The notes: generated by a model from the letters alone, not told the origin. A stretch of 64,000 nt of DNA from Halomonas almeriensis (GCF_030409235.1 NZ_JAUFPO010000017.1:34310-98309), one strand, 5' to 3'; numbered from the stretch's first letter, positions 15,840 to 25,870 are shown. Numbers and translations: made by a program.

Positions 15840-18800
15840 CCGATCCCCGCACTCGCGGGGATGAACCGTACATTGATGTCGCCAACATTGAGGCTAATTG
15901 CCGATCCCCGCACTCGCGGGGATGAACCGGATACCTTTTCGACCAATACGCGAATTTCGACCCGATCCCCGCACTCGCGGGGATGAACCGCACGCCACCT
16001 TCGTCGCCGGTCATCAGTTGCTCCGATCCCCGCACTCGCGGGGATGAACCGTCGTCAATAGCGAGATGGATAGCGAAGACGAGCCGATCCCCGCACTCGC
16101 GGGGATGAACCGCGATAGAACGGCTTTGCCCGCCAACAATGCTACCGATCCCCGCACTCGCGGGGATGAACCGCCAGTACCGGCACGACTCGCCTGAATA
16201 CCAGCCCGATCCCCGCACTCGCGGGGATGAACCGGCGCCATGCTCAAGCTTGCGCTACGCCAGCGGCCGATCCCCGCACTCGCGGGGATGAACCGGCTCA
16301 AGATTGTCCCGCGCAGCTCTTCCAGAGCCGATCCCCGCACTCGCGGGGATGAACCGGCGATTGTGGAGCGCACTCGCAATGCATAGAGCCGATCCCCGCA
16401 CTCGCGGGGATGAACCGGGCTGGATATGGACGCGGTGCGGGCGATCACCCCGATCCCCGCACTCGCGGGGATGAACCGCAACTCAGCATAGTCTGGCTGG
16501 TAACGAAGAACCGATCCCCGCACTCGCGGGGATGAACCGGCTTCTATGGCTTGAGGGGGTAGCTCAGGCCCCCGATCCCCGCACTCGCGGGGATGAACCG
16601 ATAATGGACAAGCTGCGCTCGGATCTGGTGCGCCGATCCCCGCACTCGCGGGGATGAACCGCATCAGGCCACCTCTGGGTAATGGTCCGGCCCCCGATCC
16701 CCGCACTCGCGGGGATGAACCGAGGCCGTCGCCCGCACCCAGTCGCTTAAAGAACCGATCCCCGCACTCGCGGGGATGAACCGAACGGGCACTTCTGGGG
16801 GTGTTCGAACCGGGACCGATCCCCGCACTCGCGGGGATGAACCGCGATTAATGCTTTCATCACACCGAATGCCGACCCGATCCCCGCACTCGCGGGGATG
16901 AACCGCTTCGAACAAATGCTTAACGCCAAACCGACACACCGATCCCCGCACTCGCGGGGATGAACCGTACTTTATTTGCTGTATGAGTCGTCGTAACCTC
17001 CGATCCCCGCACTCGCGGGGATGAACCGCACCACGGTGCCGTATCCTCGGCTTTCACGAGCCGATCCCCGCACTCGCGGGGATGAACCGCTCGACCCGGA
17101 CGGCCCGATCAGCCTGACGGTCCGATCCCCGCACTCGCGGGGATGAACCGTGGCTGGTGCAGCCCGCCCCGAGTTACGAGGCCCGATCCCCGCACTCGCG
17201 GGGATGAACCGCGTTACCCGGATGACGGCCCGTTCCCCCTGCTCCGATCCCCGCACTCGCGGGGATGAACCGCACCGTGACGGCCTGCCGCGCATCGAGG
17301 CGGCCCGATCCCCGCACTCGCGGGGATGAACCGCGCCACAAACAGCTTGCGGAGCCATACGCTGGACCCGATCCCCGCACTCGCGGGGATGAACCGTACG
17401 ACTGGGAGGCTATCGAGCGCGACTGGCGCCGATCCCCGCACTCGCGGGGATGAACCGTCCCAGGGGTCGATACGCTCCAGCCCGGCGCGCCGATCCCCGC
17501 ACTCGCGGGGATGAACCGGCAGGAATCGGCGCCCTGACTCTTGCTGATCACCGATCCCCGCACTCGCGGGGATGAACCGTTTCCAGTGGCTGCTGGGCTT
17601 TCCGCGATACGCCGATCCCCGCACTCGCGGGGATGAACCGCTTGGTAATGCAGGCTTCAACGTCTTCTTTGCCCGATCCCCGCACTCGCGGGGATGAACC
17701 GGTGCAGACTACAAGTGGGTCGGCACTAACTATCCGATCCCCGCACTCGCGGGGATGAACCGGTCGCTCACCATGTCATTCAGCGCATCGCCCACCGATC
17801 CCCGCACTCGCGGGGATGAACCGGATTTCCCGTCGCCGCTTGACACCTCAACCCACCGATCCCCGCACTCGCGGGGATGAACCGCATAAGTTTTAAATCA
17901 ATAATCAAAATATAACCCGATCCCCGCACTCGCGGGGATGAACCGGCAAAGATTCAATTAGCCTGGATCGATGAGGCCCGATCCCCGCACTCGCGGGGAT
18001 GAACCGCAGGCTGCGCTCCGGACTCGGTCTGCGCCGACCCGATCCCCGCACTCGCGGGGATGAACCGGCTGATATATAGGCTTCACACTTACACCCCACC
18101 CGATCCCCGCACTCGCGGGGATGAACCGGATCTGCGCTTCCATGACCTGCGCCACAGCTACCGATCCCCGCACTCGCGGGGATGAACCGATGTCCTGCGC
18201 GTCATCGAGCTTGTGGCAGATCCGATCCCCGCACTCGCGGGGATGAACCGATTCCCCGCTTGAGTCAGATGGCGCTGGCCTGCCGATCCCCGCACTCGCG
18301 GGGATGAACCGAGATCGCGAATCACATTCAATGCAACAAGGCGCCGATCCCCGCACTCGCGGGGATGAACCGCATTCTGGTTTTTAGCTACGGAGTAGAA
18401 ACTTCCGATCCCCGCACTCGCGGGGATGAACCGCCGCTTTCTACGGTACTTGGGATACCGACACGCCGATCCCCGCACTCGCGGGGATGAACCGGCCGAT
18501 ATTGAACAGCGTCCCCAACGCCGAGCCCGATCCCCGCACTCGCGGGGATGAACCGACGTGGCCGCGCTTGTGGCGCTCGATGGGCGCCCGATCCCCGCAC
18601 TCGCGGGGATGAACCGCAGCTTGGGAGCGTCGACGACGGATTGGAGAACCGATCCCCGCACTCGCGGGGATGAACCGCGTGACACATCGCCGGTTACGTT
18701 CTCGACGGCCCGATCCCCGCACTCGCGGGGATGAACCGGGTTGGCACCCGGGCGCGGCGCGCTGCCCGCTCCGATCCCCGCACTCGCGGGGATGAACCGC

Positions 18801-19349
18801 CGAAGCGCCGCCTTTAGTTGTCGCATCTGCTCCGATCCCCGCACTCGCGGGGATGAACCGTCGTAGGCGTCGGCCATGGTCGCCTTGCCGCCCCGATCCC
18901 CGCACTCGCGGGGATGAACCGGCGGCGAGTTCCTGGAGGATTTGCCGGCACAACCGATCCCCGCACTCGCGGGGATGAACCGGTTGGGAAGGCGTCTTCC
19001 GGAATACCGAGCATCCGATCCCCGCACTCGCGGGGATGAACCGGTCGTGAAACCGATGCTCTTATACATGGTTTACCGATCCCCGCACTCGCGGGGATGA
19101 ACCGATGGTCGAGATGGCGAACACCCTTCGTACCCTCCGATCCCCGCACTCGCGGGGATGAACCGTAGGCCGCGCCGTCCTCATAGGAGTCCATGCGCCG
19201 ATCCCCGCACTCGCGGGGATGAACCGCAAATACGGGGCGAGTAATCATGAAAGATTCATCCGATCCCCGCACTCGCGGGGATGAACCGTATTGCTGGAAG
19301 TACCTGAGCCTGTCGGGGCGCCGATCCCCGCACTCGCGGGGATGAAGCG
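15840..19349 (+). CRISPR. Type I-E CRISPR array: 58 repeats, 57 spacers
   Basis: The repeat is 29 bases, starts CCGATCCCCGC, ends GCGGGGATGAACCG, and forms a 7-bp stem with an ACTC loop. Copies 1-57 read as identical. Copy 58 (19321-19349) has C to G near its 3' end (GAAGCG instead of GAACCG). The period is 61 bases except after repeats 18 and 56 (33-base spacers) and repeat 25 (34-base spacer). The perfect repeats and intact cas1-cas2 indicate an adaptation-competent locus. Long antisense frames through it are artefacts of the repeat. Spacer 34 is strikingly AT-rich. Spacer 38 reads as an integrase motif. Confidence 0.99.
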
Positions 19350-19856
19350 GCATCTTCATCCATGCCTGTCGGGCGCTGTGTGGTTAACATCCGCTTTGTC
19401 CTGACCCGAGCCCATGTGGCGAAGCGCTATGAGAGGGGGCACACGCAAGGCACGGCGCAAGGCTGGTTCGCCATCCCCAGATGCCCCACGCTGCTTGCGT
19501 AGGGCACATCAGACGAATATTGGTCTCTTACGCCGTGTGATGGAAGCATATGCCGAGATGACTGTCGGGGCGCAAGGCTAGCTGGAGAGAGTAAGGAAGA
19601 ACGTAGCAAAGGGGGAGCTTGCCGCGCGGGAGGCACCCGCGCTAGCCCTCATCAACGCCTATATCCGCGAAGGGGTCGGCAGCCATGCCCAGGACAAGCT
19701 CATTGCCAGCATAGAACATCAACAAGAAGTGTGGGTACAAGCGCATGTTGGTCTCTCCCTGTTAATGGCCGGGGAAACTTATGCCGATATCCGGGTATGA
19801 TCCAGGAGAAGGATTGGCTGTAGCGTCAAAGAGTGATGATTGTGTGGAGTGAGGTC
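19350..19856. other. Post-array region, apparently decayed
   Basis: About 500 bases between the last repeat and the antitoxin gene with no complete gene. The only coding-like part is an open frame without a start codon at 19582-19800. No tRNA, terminator or repeat was found in the rest. Confidence 0.5.
19582..19800 (+). pseudogene. Start-less coding remnant downstream of the array
   Basis: Directly after an in-frame TAG, 72 codons stay open with protein-like composition (for example ALINAYIREGVGSHAQDKLI, ending GETYADIRV). There is no usable ATG or GTG near the beginning. It may be the 3' part of a gene cut off when the array or neighbouring DNA was inserted. I do not recognise the family. 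Confidence 0.3.
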
Positions 19857-20138
19857 TCACCCCGCGGCGTGTAAAGGTGTGACCCGGGCGCGCGGCTGCT
19901 GTGCCGCCTGCCAGAGCTCGTACTTGAGCTGCATCTCCAGCCACATCTCTGCGCTGGTGCCAAGCGCCTGCTCAAGGCGTAGCGCCATGTCGGCTGAAAT
20001 GCCGGCGTTGCCGTTGAGGATGCGAGACAGCGTGGCGCGCGTTATGCCCAAGCGCCTGGCGGCTTCGGTGACCGAGATGTCGCCGATGTACTCGCGCAGC
20101 ACGGTGCCGGGATGCGCGGGGTTGTGCAAGCGATTCAT
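19857..20138 (-). CDS. higA: HigA-family antitoxin (HTH, XRE)
   Basis: A 93-residue DNA-binding antitoxin. It begins MNRLHNPAHPGTVLREYI and contains the helix-turn-helix VTEAARRLGITRATLSRILNG (about residues 23-43), followed by ISADMALRLEQALGTSAEMWL, all diagnostic of the HigA/VapI type. It neutralises the HigB RNase and represses the operon. The ATG overlaps the toxin stop (ATGA). Toxin-first order is usual for higBA. Confidence 0.93.
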   Translation of the reverse strand: MNRLHNPAHPGTVLREYIGDISVTEAARRLGITRATLSRILNGNAGISADMALRLEQALGTSAEMWLEMQLKYELWQAAQQPRARVTPLHAAG

Positions 20139-20362
20139 GCGACCTCCTGGCGGTAATCCTGACAGTCCACCAAGATGGCGTCCTTGCCATCAAAAGTGAA
20201 GGTGAGTCGCCAGTGCCCATTGACGGTGATGGTCCAGTGTCCGCTCAAACTGCCCTTGAGTGGATGCAGCGCGTTCATGTCTTCAGGGCCTGTTGCACTA
20301 TCCAGCGCGGTGAGCTGGATTTGTAGCTTGGTCGCGTGCTTGTCTGGAGTTGGGTGGGCCAC
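20135..20362 (-). CDS. higB: HigB-family toxin, N-terminally shortened
   Basis: A RelE-superfamily mRNA interferase of 75 residues starting at GTG 20362; the family is usually about 92. The C-terminal three quarters are intact: KLQIQLTALD, ALHPLKG, the HWTITVNGHWRLTFTF core and DYRQEV. The usual N-terminal strand and helix (MIKSF..KGLEKFF) are missing. The frame can be followed upstream into the end of the phosphodiesterase gene without finding them, so the 5' end was probably lost by recombination. Activity may be lost while the antitoxin is kept. Confidence 0.8.
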   Translation of the reverse strand: MAHPTPDKHATKLQIQLTALDSATGPEDMNALHPLKGSLSGHWTITVNGHWRLTFTFDGKDAILVDCQDYRQEVA

Positions 20363-20378
20363 AGCACGCCATGCCCGC

Positions 20379-21314
20379 TTACTCCCCTTCCTCCAGCACC
20401 TCCTCCAAGCGATCGGGGAAGTTGGTGAACAGGCCGTCGACGCCCCAGTCGAGCAGTTGGCGCATGCTGGCTTGGTCGTTGATGGTGTAGCTGTGCACCA
20501 GCAGGTCGTTGGCGTGGGCTTGCTTGATAAAGCTCTCGTCGATGACGGTCTGGCCGTCGTACTGGTAGTTGGGGCCGACGCCCACGGCGTAGTCGGCGAT
20601 GGCCTGGAAATCGGCGTCGGTGATTTCGGCGGGAGCGGGCGTCACGCCGGTCCATTCCTCGAGGCTGCCGTCATCGCCGGGGGAGTACCAGAGCAGCTGC
20701 ACCAGGGGGATCTCGGGGTTGAGCGACTGGACTTCCTGCAGGCTGGGCTGGCTGAACGACTGGATGACCACCTTGCCGGCCTGGACGAGGCCTGAGGCTT
20801 CGAGCTGGCTGACCAGGGCGCTCTGCAGTTCGGGGTAGTCCGCGGGGGACTTGGTCTCGATGTAGTAGCGCACGTCCTGCCCGTAGCGCTCGATCACTTC
20901 GTCGAGGGTCAGCAGCCGGGCGTTCTGGTAGGCGTCGTCGGCGTGTTCGGGGTGGGTCGCGTTGAACCAGCTTCCGGCGTCGAGTGCCTTGAGTTCGCTG
21001 AGGTCGTGTTCCTTCACCGGCCCCTGGCCGTCGGTGGTGCGCTCCAGTGTGGTGTCGTGGATGGCCAGCAAATGCCCGTCAGCGCTCATGTGCACGTCCA
21101 GCTCCAGGTAGTCGGCGCCCATAGCCACGGCCTTGTCGTAGGCGTGCCAGGTGTGTTCCGGGGCGTGACCGCTGGCGCCGCGGTGGGCGATGATCTGGAA
21201 GGCTTGGAGATCCTGGCGCTGCTGAGCCAGGGCGTTGTCCTGGGCCTGGGCGGCCATGGGGGCGAGGAGGCCGGCGGTGCCGAGCACGGTGAGGCAGGCG
21301 GGTAGCGCACGCAT
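20379..21314 (-). CDS. Glycerophosphodiester phosphodiesterase, secreted
   Basis: A 311-residue GDPD that hydrolyses glycerophosphodiesters to glycerol-3-phosphate and an alcohol. The signal peptide MRALPACLTVLGTAGLLAPM... ends at AQA, so it is periplasmic. Motifs are IIAHRGASGHAPEHT (catalytic His and metal Glu), LELDVHMSADGHLLAIHD and IETKSP. The C-terminal GVDGLFTNFPD is typical. The start at 21314 is chosen from the signal peptide, although the Shine-Dalgarno is poor; the longer frame is not protein-like. Its 3' end abuts the shortened higB gene. Confidence 0.92.
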   Translation of the reverse strand: MRALPACLTVLGTAGLLAPMAAQAQDNALAQQRQDLQAFQIIAHRGASGHAPEHTWHAYDKAVAMGADYLELDVHMSADGHLLAIHDTTLERTTDGQGPVKEHDLSELKALDAGSWFNATHPEHADDAYQNARLLTLDEVIERYGQDVRYYIETKSPADYPELQSALVSQLEASGLVQAGKVVIQSFSQPSLQEVQSLNPEIPLVQLLWYSPGDDGSLEEWTGVTPAPAEITDADFQAIADYAVGVGPNYQYDGQTVIDESFIKQAHANDLLVHSYTINDQASMRQLLDWGVDGLFTNFPDRLEEVLEEGE

Positions 21315-21456
21315 CGTAGTCAAGGAGCAGTCCTTTTGTTGAATGTTCGCCCAATAACCTAACCGGCCTGCCTCGGCCCTGCAAATCGCCCCTCTTCCGG
21401 GCGTGCTGTGTTTAGATGGCACCATTACCGTTTGGAACCGATCGAGGGAGGCCAGC

Positions 21457-22053
21457 ATGGCCATATCCGCTGAGGCGCAGCGAGTGCTTGAGGCGCTGGA
21501 TGCCCTGCATGCCGAGGATCCGCGCCAGGTGGAAGTCGAGGGCCGGTCCTTGCCTGTCGCGAAGGAGCTATGGCACGCCGGACGCATGAGTGCCTGGCTT
21601 GAGCGGCTGGAGGCGGCGCCGGATGAACTGGTGCAACTGGCGGTGCGGGGCCAGCACCTGCAGCGCTGGCAAGTGCCGCGCGATGAATATGAGCAGGGCC
21701 GGGTGGGGTATCTCACCTGGCGGCGCGATCAGGGCAAGCGTGCCGGCGAGACCACGGCGCGCCTGATGCGCGAGGCCGGCTTCGAGGAGCAGAGTGCCGA
21801 GCAGGTGGCGCGCATGATCCGCAAGCAGGGGCTTGGCCGTGAGGCCGGGACCCAGGCGGTAGAAGACTGCGCCTGCCTGGTCTTCCTGGAAAATTATTTC
21901 GCCGACTTCTCCCGCCAGGTGGAGCGGGATCACTTGATCCGCATCGTGCGCAAGACCTGGGGCAAGATGTCGCCCCAGGCGCGGGAGCTGGCGCTGGGTC
22001 TGCCGATGAGCGAGGAGGCCAAGGAGCTCGTCGAGGCGGCACTGGCAGAGTGA
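21457..22053 (+). CDS. DUF4202-like protein
   Basis: A 198-residue, mostly helical cytoplasmic protein with a run of conserved-looking charged motifs (ELWHAGRMSAWLERL, QLAVRGQHLQRW, YLTWRRDQGKR, ARLMREAGF, DCACLVFLENYFADF). This pattern is that of DUF4202 proteins, which occur widely in proteobacteria and have no established function. The start at 21457 follows GAGGGAGG. It is divergent from the phosphodiesterase and convergent with the symporter gene. Confidence 0.75.
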   Translation: MAISAEAQRVLEALDALHAEDPRQVEVEGRSLPVAKELWHAGRMSAWLERLEAAPDELVQLAVRGQHLQRWQVPRDEYEQGRVGYLTWRRDQGKRAGETTARLMREAGFEEQSAEQVARMIRKQGLGREAGTQAVEDCACLVFLENYFADFSRQVERDHLIRIVRKTWGKMSPQARELALGLPMSEEAKELVEAALAE

Positions 22054-22133
22054 AGCACGCAGGTAGCGCAGTGCTTGCCTGGCGTCCGAGGGCCGGCCGC
22101 GTCCCGTAGCGGCCGGCCGTGCCTCATGCAGAC

Positions 22134-23390
22134 TTAGTGTGAGCTTCTGGCGTTGTAGATGTCTTCATCCAGCTCGCCCTCGCTCTTGCCAACCAGAGTG
22201 GTGACCATTAGATCGCCGGCCACATTCACGCTGGTGCGCGCCATGTCGAGGATGCGGTCGATGCCTGCGATCACGGCAATGGCTTCCAATGGCAGGCCGA
22301 TCTGGGCCATGACGATGGATAACATGACCAGACCAGCGCCGGGGACGCCGGCAGTGCCGATCGAGGCTAGGGTGCCAGTCACGATGATCATGCCGTAGTC
22401 GGCCATGCTCAGGTCGACGCCCAGCAGTTGGGCGATGAAAACGGCGACTACGCCCTGGTAGATGGCAGTGCCGTCCATGTTGATGGTGGCGCCCACTGGC
22501 AGCACGAAGCCGGCTACACCTTCCGAAACGCCGAGGTTGTTCCGGGCGCAACGCAGCGAGACGGGCAGCGTGCCGGAAGACGAGGCCGAGGAGTAGGCGA
22601 CGACCAGGGCGTCGAGAATGCCTTGCAGGTAGCGCAATGGGTTGAGGCGGCCAATCAAGGCGAGCAGGCCGGAGTATACCAGCAGCACGTGCAGGGCGCT
22701 GGCCAGGTAGGCAACGCCGATCACCTTGGCCAATGGCAACAGGACCTCCAGGCCATAGTTACCCGAGACGTGGGCGATCAGTCCGAAGACGCCGAAGGGG
22801 GCGAAGGCCATGACGATGTTGGTTAGCTTGACCATTGCGTCAGCGAAGCTCTCGAAGACTTTCACTACGGGCTCGCCTTTCTCGCCGATCAGGGTGAGCG
22901 AGATGCCTAGTCCAATGGCGAAGACGATAATCTGCAGGATGTTGCCGTTGGCGAGGGCATCGATGGGGTTCTGGGGTACCAGCCCCACCAGGATCTCCGT
23001 CAGGCTGGGTGCTTCCTTGGCCTCGACGCCGGATTCGAAGGTCATGTCGAGACCGACACCAGGCTGGAAGATCCAGGATGCGAGCAAGCCAATGGCGATG
23101 GCAAATGCCGTGGTCAGTAGGTAGAGGGCGATAGTGCGGGCACCGATGCGGCCCATTTTCTGCGGGTCGCGCATAGCAGTGATGCCCACCACCAAGGTAG
23201 AGAACACCAGCGGCACGATGAGCATCTTGATGGCGTTGATGAAGATATCGCCAATCGGTTTGAACACGCTGGCCTGTTCGCCCATCAGCGCGCCGGCCAG
23301 AACACCTAGTGCCAGGCCGGCGAGGATTTTCTGCCAGAGGGGAATTCGCTGCCAGAGGTTGGGGCCGGCAGCTGGGGCGTTGTTGGACAA
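22134..23390 (-). CDS. Dicarboxylate/amino acid:cation symporter (DAACS)
   Basis: A 418-residue inner-membrane secondary transporter of the glutamate transporter fold. Clear signatures are the Ser-rich hairpin YSSASSSGTLPVSL and the cation/substrate motif GATINMDGTAIYQG, followed by hairpin 2 (GTLASIGTAGVPGAG) and the DRILDMARTSVNV helix with an Asp for amino acid binding. It probably imports glutamate, aspartate or C4-dicarboxylates with Na+ or H+. Which one cannot be told from sequence here. A single gene with an AT-rich upstream region. Confidence 0.92.
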   Translation of the reverse strand: MSNNAPAAGPNLWQRIPLWQKILAGLALGVLAGALMGEQASVFKPIGDIFINAIKMLIVPLVFSTLVVGITAMRDPQKMGRIGARTIALYLLTTAFAIAIGLLASWIFQPGVGLDMTFESGVEAKEAPSLTEILVGLVPQNPIDALANGNILQIIVFAIGLGISLTLIGEKGEPVVKVFESFADAMVKLTNIVMAFAPFGVFGLIAHVSGNYGLEVLLPLAKVIGVAYLASALHVLLVYSGLLALIGRLNPLRYLQGILDALVVAYSSASSSGTLPVSLRCARNNLGVSEGVAGFVLPVGATINMDGTAIYQGVVAVFIAQLLGVDLSMADYGMIIVTGTLASIGTAGVPGAGLVMLSIVMAQIGLPLEAIAVIAGIDRILDMARTSVNVAGDLMVTTLVGKSEGELDEDIYNARSSH

Positions 23391-23533
23391 GAGGGACTCC
23401 TTTCTGTGGGTTGGCGTGGATTCGTTAAATTCGCATACCGATCAGCGATTCTACCGAATTATCCACGCCTTCGTTTTCAGAAAGGCGCCTCTTTATCTTC
23501 TTTTTGCATTCTTGGGAGTCAGAATGACTGGGC

Positions 23534-24310
23534 TTACAGCGCCTCGTCGAGCAGGGCTTGGAAGGCGGCCCAGGATTTCTGATCGGCGCGTTCCTGGTAG
23601 GCGTCGCTGCCCATCACGGTGAAGGCGTGGGGTGCACCGGAGTAGACCTCGATCTCGTAGGTGGCATCGGCGGCCTCGAGCTGTTGCGAGAGGCTGGCCA
23701 CATCGGCCATGGAGATCATGCTGTCGGCCGCGCCATGGGCCACCAGCAGGGGCGGCATCCCGGCCGGGTAGGACTGGCCTTCGGGGGTGCCCAGGCCGCC
23801 GTGGAAGGTGGCATAGCCGCGCACATCCTCGGCCTGGCCGGAACGCGCCATTTCCAGCACCACCGCGCCGCCGAAGCAGTAGCCCATGACCACGGTGGGC
23901 CGTGCTGCGCCCTGCTGGCGGGCCTCTGCCAGGCCGGCCAGGGTCAGCTGGCGCATGCGTTCGCGGTCATCGTAGAGCTTGGCGGTCTCGGCCTTCTTGG
24001 CGTCGGTTTCCACCGGGCGGTTGCCCTTGCCGTAGAGGTCGACGGCAAAGGCGTCATAGCCCTGGGCGGCGAGCATGTCGGCGCGCTGGCGTTCGTAGTC
24101 GGTCAGGCCGTCCCAGTCGTGGATGATCAGCACGGTGCCGCGGGCTTCGTCCGGAGCGCTGGCGAGGTAGCCGCTGAAGGTGTCGTCGCCTTGCTGGTAG
24201 TCGATCGTCTGGCCGCGGCTCGCGTCGGCCATGGCGGTGCCGCTGAGGCCGACGAGCAGCAGGCTGCCGAGCATCAGTCGCGCGCCGTGACAGGGGGTGC
24301 GGTGGATCAT
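23534..24310 (-). CDS. Dienelactone hydrolase family protein, secreted
   Basis: A 258-residue alpha/beta hydrolase with a signal peptide (MIHRTPCHGARLMLGSLLLV... AMA). The nucleophile motif is GYCFGG (Cys instead of Ser, the hallmark of the DLH family). The acid is in VAHGAADSMI and the His in YSGAPHAFTV. The LIIHDWDGLTDYERQRADML block near the start is also family-typical. Many such secreted members act on unknown esters. The start at 24310 has GGGAG upstream. Confidence 0.88.
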   Translation of the reverse strand: MIHRTPCHGARLMLGSLLLVGLSGTAMADASRGQTIDYQQGDDTFSGYLASAPDEARGTVLIIHDWDGLTDYERQRADMLAAQGYDAFAVDLYGKGNRPVETDAKKAETAKLYDDRERMRQLTLAGLAEARQQGAARPTVVMGYCFGGAVVLEMARSGQAEDVRGYATFHGGLGTPEGQSYPAGMPPLLVAHGAADSMISMADVASLSQQLEAADATYEIEVYSGAPHAFTVMGSDAYQERADQKSWAAFQALLDEAL

Positions 24311-24492
24311 GGTCGGTCTCCCGGTATTTGGTTGGCGAACGCCGCAGGGGCGCGGCGTGGGCTGCGCTTGAGAGTGTAGACCCATGGCGGCGCCTTCTGC
24401 CTACCGTTGGCAGCCATGGCTTGAGTTTTGGGCCCCTTCCTTCCAGATTGTGTATGTGTGTTCCTGTGCAACCTGAAACGAGACCAACAATC

Positions 24493-25737
24493 ATGAAGAA
24501 ACGCGTTCTAGCGATGGCAGTAGCGGCCTCTTCCGTGGCGTTCACGGGCATGGCCCAGGCGGAAGTCAAGATCGGCTTTCTCGGTGGCTTCACCGGGGGC
24601 ATCGAGAGCCTGACGCCGCCGATCTTCGATGGTGCTCAGCTGGCAGCCCAGCAGATCAACGAGCAGGGCGGTCTGCTGGACGGCCAGGACATCGTCATGC
24701 CCACCGGCGATACGACCTGTTCGGATGCCTCGGCGGCCTCCAACGCGGCGGACCGCATGGTCAACACCGAGAATGTAACGGCGATCGTCGGCGCTCTGTG
24801 CACCGGCGCCACCGTGGCGGCGGCCAACAATGCGGCCGTGCCGGGCGGTGTGACCATGGTGTCCCCGGCGTCCACGGCACCGGCGGTAACCGATATCGAC
24901 GACAACGACCTGGTGTTCCGCACCGTGCCGTCGGATGCCTTCCAGGGCAAGATGCTCGCCAAGCTGCTGATGGACAAGGGGATCGAGGAAGTCGCGGTCA
25001 CCTACGTCAACAACGACTACGGCAGTGGCCTGGCCGATGCCTTCACCACCGCCTTCGAGGAAAATGGCGGCAGTGTGGCGGCCAACCTGCCCCACGAGGA
25101 TAACCGGGCCGACTATCGCGCCGAGCTGGGCCAACTGGCTTCCACCGGTGTGCCCAACCTGGTGGTGCTGGCCTATGCCGATACTTCCGGTCAGACGGTC
25201 ATGCGCCAGGCCTACGAGGGTGGCATGTTCACCCAGTACATCGGGGCGGATGGCATGGTCGGCGACAGCCTGGTCGAGGCCGTTGGCGCGGATGTTCTGG
25301 ATGGCATGATCGCTACGCGCCCGGGCAGCCCGGACCTGCCGGGTACTGAGCTCTTCAACGAGGCCGCCAAGGCCGCGGATGTCGACCCGAGTGCGGTGTT
25401 CGCCGCTCAGGCCTACGATGCTGCCTTCCTGCTGGGCCTGGCCATCGAGCAGAATGGCAACGCCGAGCGCGAGGGGCTGTCCGAGGCGCTGCGCAGCGTG
25501 TCTTCCGCGCCGGGCGAGGTCATCCTGCCGGGTGAGTGGGAAAAGGCCAAGGAGCTGATCGCCGCGGGGACCGAGGTCAACTACGAAGGCGCCTCCGGTA
25601 CGCATGAGTTCGACGAGAACGGTGATGTGCCGGGCGTGGTGGTCGAGATGGCCGTCGAGGACGGCTCCTTCGTCAGCAAGGGCTTCGTCAGTGCTGATGA
25701 AGAAGAGAGTGAATCCGGCGAGGGTGACGCCGAGTAA
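24493..25737 (+). CDS. livJ: Branched-chain amino acid ABC transporter substrate-binding protein
   Basis: A 414-residue periplasmic binding protein of type I fold (Leu/Ile/Val family). The signal peptide MKKRVLAMAVAASSVAFTGM ends at AQA. Following are VKIGFLGGFTGG, the AAQQINEQGGLLDGQ block, a Cys pair around DTTC and GALCTGAT, and VTYVNNDYGSGLAD. The tail DEEESESGEGDAE is strongly acidic, as often seen in halophile exoproteins. It lies convergent to livGFHM, separated by a strong terminator, so it may be regulated separately from the membrane components. Confidence 0.9.
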   Translation: MKKRVLAMAVAASSVAFTGMAQAEVKIGFLGGFTGGIESLTPPIFDGAQLAAQQINEQGGLLDGQDIVMPTGDTTCSDASAASNAADRMVNTENVTAIVGALCTGATVAAANNAAVPGGVTMVSPASTAPAVTDIDDNDLVFRTVPSDAFQGKMLAKLLMDKGIEEVAVTYVNNDYGSGLADAFTTAFEENGGSVAANLPHEDNRADYRAELGQLASTGVPNLVVLAYADTSGQTVMRQAYEGGMFTQYIGADGMVGDSLVEAVGADVLDGMIATRPGSPDLPGTELFNEAAKAADVDPSAVFAAQAYDAAFLLGLAIEQNGNAEREGLSEALRSVSSAPGEVILPGEWEKAKELIAAGTEVNYEGASGTHEFDENGDVPGVVVEMAVEDGSFVSKGFVSADEEESESGEGDAE

Positions 25738-25774
25738 CGCACCCGCCTGCCACGGGGCTACGCCCCGCCACGAC

Positions 25775-25805
25775 AAGGGCCCCACTTCGGTGGGGCCCTT
25801 TTTTT
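25775..25805 (+). terminator. Intrinsic terminator of livJ
   Basis: A GC-rich perfect stem GGGCCCCAC / GTGGGGCCC with a TTCG tetraloop, followed by seven T. It lies 37 bases after the livJ stop. Confidence 0.95.
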
Positions 25806-25870
25806 ACGCTTCATGCGTGAGTGGGGTGTCCCGCCCCTTTCGTGCAGTCGCCAGGGGCGGAGGTGCTTCA

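Noticed and set aside
15829..19359. Many long open frames through the CRISPR array with motifs such as HPRECGDR and SSPRVRGS
   Set aside because: They are translations of the repeat in three frames, a known artefact of type I-E arrays with 61-base periods.
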